This document shows positions 62,625-64,000 of a stretch of DNA of 64,000 nt, piece after piece. The number at the start of each line of letters is the position of its first letter. The stretch's first letter is position 1. The stretch lies in assembly GCF_030403745.1 (NCBI RefSeq), contig NZ_JAQMWP010000006.1:310001-374000 (forward strand), read 5' to 3'. Both the position numbers and the translations under genes were made by a program. A model generated the notes under the pieces. It ran no database searches. It was not told where the DNA came from and saw only the letters and a program-made list of their open reading frames with translations. The stretch is from Streptomyces sp. S.PB5. GTDB lineage: Bacteria > Actinomycetota > Actinomycetes > Streptomycetales > Streptomycetaceae.

Positions 62625-64000
62625 TCAGCCCTTAAGAGAGGCCATCCAAGCCTCGATCTCTTCCGACCGCCGAGGAAGCCCGTCGGACAGGTTCCGGTTC
62701 CCGTCCTCCGTCACCAGAATGTCGTCCTCGATCCGCACACCAATGCCCCGGTACTCCTCGGGCACGGTCAGATCGTCGGCCTGGAAGTACAGTCCGGGCT
62801 CGACGGTGAGCACCATGCCGGGCTCCAGCGTCCCCTCGACGTACGTCTCGGTCCGCGCGGCAGCGCAGTCGTGCACGTCCATCCCGAGCATGTGCCCGGT
62901 CCCGTGCAGCGTCCACCGCCGCTGCAGCCCGAGCTCCAGCACCCGCTCGACGGGCCCCTCGACGAGCCCCCACTCCACGAGCTTCTCGGCCAGCACGCGC
63001 TGCGCCGCGTCATGGAAGTCCCGGTACTTGCCGCCCGGCTGCACCGCCGCGATACCGGCCTCCTGGGCGTCGTACACGGCGTCGTAGATCTTCTTCTGGA
63101 TCTCGCTGAAGCGCCCGTTGACCGGCAGCGTGCGCGTGACGTCCGCGGTGTACAGCGTGTGCGTCTCGACGCCGGCGTCCAGCAGGAGCAGGTCACCCGA
63201 CCGCACCGGCCCGTCGTTCCGCACCCAGTGCAGCGTGCAGGCGTGCGCCCCGGCCGCGCAGATGGAGCCGTAGCCGACGTCGTTGCCCTCGACCCGCGCG
63301 CGGAGGAAGAACGTGCCCTCGATGTACCGCTCGGAGGTCGCCTCGGCCTTGTCGAGGACCTTCACCACGTCCTCGAAGCCGCGGACCGTGGAGTCGACGG
63401 CCTTCTGCAGCTCGCCGATCTCGAACTCGTCCTTGACCAGCCGCGCCTCGGACAGGAAGACCCGCAGCTCCTCGTCCCGCTCGGCGGTGACCTTGTCGGT
63501 CAGCGCGGCCTCGATGCCGGCGTCGTACCCGCGCACGACCCGCACCGGGCCGGTGGCCTCGCGCAGCTTGTCGGCCAGCTCGCGCACGTCGGAGGCGGGG
63601 ATGCCGTAGAGCGTCTCGGACTCGGTGAGGGAGTGCCGGCGGCCGACCCAGAGTTCGCCGTGGCCGGACAGCCAGAACTCGCCGTTCTCGCGGTCGGAGC
63701 GCGGCAGCAGGTAGATCGTCGCCTTGTGACCGTCGGTGGCCGGCTCCAGGACGAGGACGCCGTCCTCGGTCTGGTTGCCGGTGAGGTACGCGTACTCCAC
63801 GGAGGCTCGGAAGGGGTACTCGGTGTCGTTCGAGCGGGTCTTGAGGTTGCCCGCGGGGATCACCAGCCGCTCGCCCGGGAAACGCGCGGACAGCGCCGCA
63901 CGGCGGGCCGCGGTCTCGGCGGCCTGAGGGATCGGCTGCAGGTCGTGCAGCTCGGTGTCGGCCCAGCCGGACTTCATGCTCTCGGCGAGTTCGTCGGACA
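62625..64000 (-). CDS. Xaa-Pro aminopeptidase (aminopeptidase P), partial
   Basis: An M24B metallopeptidase that removes N-terminal residues before Pro. The N-terminal domain is followed by the pita-bread domain with metal ligands in LLLLDAGVETHTLYTADVTRT (two Asp), HGTGHMLGMDVHD (His) and the two Glu of TVEPGLYF and GVRIEDDIL. The first ATG in the window is at 63977, but the frame continues to the edge (SDELAES), so the gene starts beyond the window. More than 457 residues are present, close to full length. Confidence 0.93.
   Translation of the reverse strand, partial: SDELAESMKSGWADTELHDLQPIPQAAETAARRAALSARFPGERLVIPAGNLKTRSNDTEYPFRASVEYAYLTGNQTEDGVLVLEPATDGHKATIYLLPRSDRENGEFWLSGHGELWVGRRHSLTESETLYGIPASDVRELADKLREATGPVRVVRGYDAGIEAALTDKVTAERDEELRVFLSEARLVKDEFEIGELQKAVDSTVRGFEDVVKVLDKAEATSERYIEGTFFLRARVEGNDVGYGSICAAGAHACTLHWVRNDGPVRSGDLLLLDAGVETHTLYTADVTRTLPVNGRFSEIQKKIYDAVYDAQEAGIAAVQPGGKYRDFHDAAQRVLAEKLVEWGLVEGPVERVLELGLQRRWTLHGTGHMLGMDVHDCAAARTETYVEGTLEPGMVLTVEPGLYFQADDLTVPEEYRGIGVRIEDDILVTEDGNRNLSDGLPRRSEEIEAWMASLKG

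Overview
The window is high-GC actinobacterial DNA of Streptomyces type. The evidence is the codon bias, GTG/TTG starts, the morphogenesis pair ssgR-ssgA, a DtpA/copper-trafficking cluster, a cydA-cydB-cydCD operon with a Rex operator, and a gene order (dnaB ... ssgA ... thiC ... cyd ... serS-pheA-dtpA) that I recall from the origin-proximal core of the S. coelicolor chromosome. Eight perfect or near-perfect ParB sites (parS, TGTTTCACGTGAAACA) and three clusters of DnaA boxes also place it near, but not at, oriC. It reads as core chromosome; I saw no insertion sequence, prophage or CRISPR array.

Layout. 1-9.3 kb: the 3' end of dnaB, a serine hydrolase, a divergent MarR/MFS pair, acetyltransferases, a HAD phosphatase, a haemoglobin-reductase fusion, a NUDIX hydrolase and a LysR regulator carrying a rare TTA codon. 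9.5-12.3 kb: a PLP lyase, ptpA, small membrane proteins and a cupin. 12.5-16 kb: ssgR and ssgA, then a His-rich YibE/F membrane protein. 16-18 kb: a TPP riboswitch and thiC. 18-24.3 kb: a beta-propeller-like protein, an MDR oxidoreductase with HxlR regulator, a PPP phosphatase and a LacI regulator. 24.6-34 kb: an aminotransferase, the Rex-controlled cytochrome bd operon and an orphan GAF histidine kinase. 34-42 kb: an M23 peptidase, a HAD phosphatase, an LLM oxidoreductase, KptA, and an M24/EphD-like/MerR group. 42-46 kb: two ABC-2 type transporters in one operon. 46-50 kb: an unusual Ser-type tRNA-like RNA, a HAD phosphatase, serS, a DnaA-box cluster and pheA. 50-56.4 kb: dtpA with copper-handling genes (CopCD, PCuAC, Sco, YcnI, membrane protein). 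56.4-64 kb: an RsbW-like ATPase, an acetyltransferase, an intradiol dioxygenase, a CitG-like protein, an MFS transporter, a MocR gene broken by an in-frame TGA, and a truncated Xaa-Pro aminopeptidase.

The most unusual region is 46.15-46.41 kb. A 20-codon Ser-rich open frame with a strong ribosome site is followed by two hairpins and then an RNA with a seryl-tRNA acceptor stem, D arm, variable arm and T arm. Its anticodon arm is far too long to decode. serS lies about 0.85 kb away on the other strand. The second most unusual is a parS-like palindrome that forms a hairpin within the P3 arm of the thiC TPP riboswitch.

Coordinates include stop codons. Starts were chosen from ribosome sites and family lengths, and doubtful ones are flagged.
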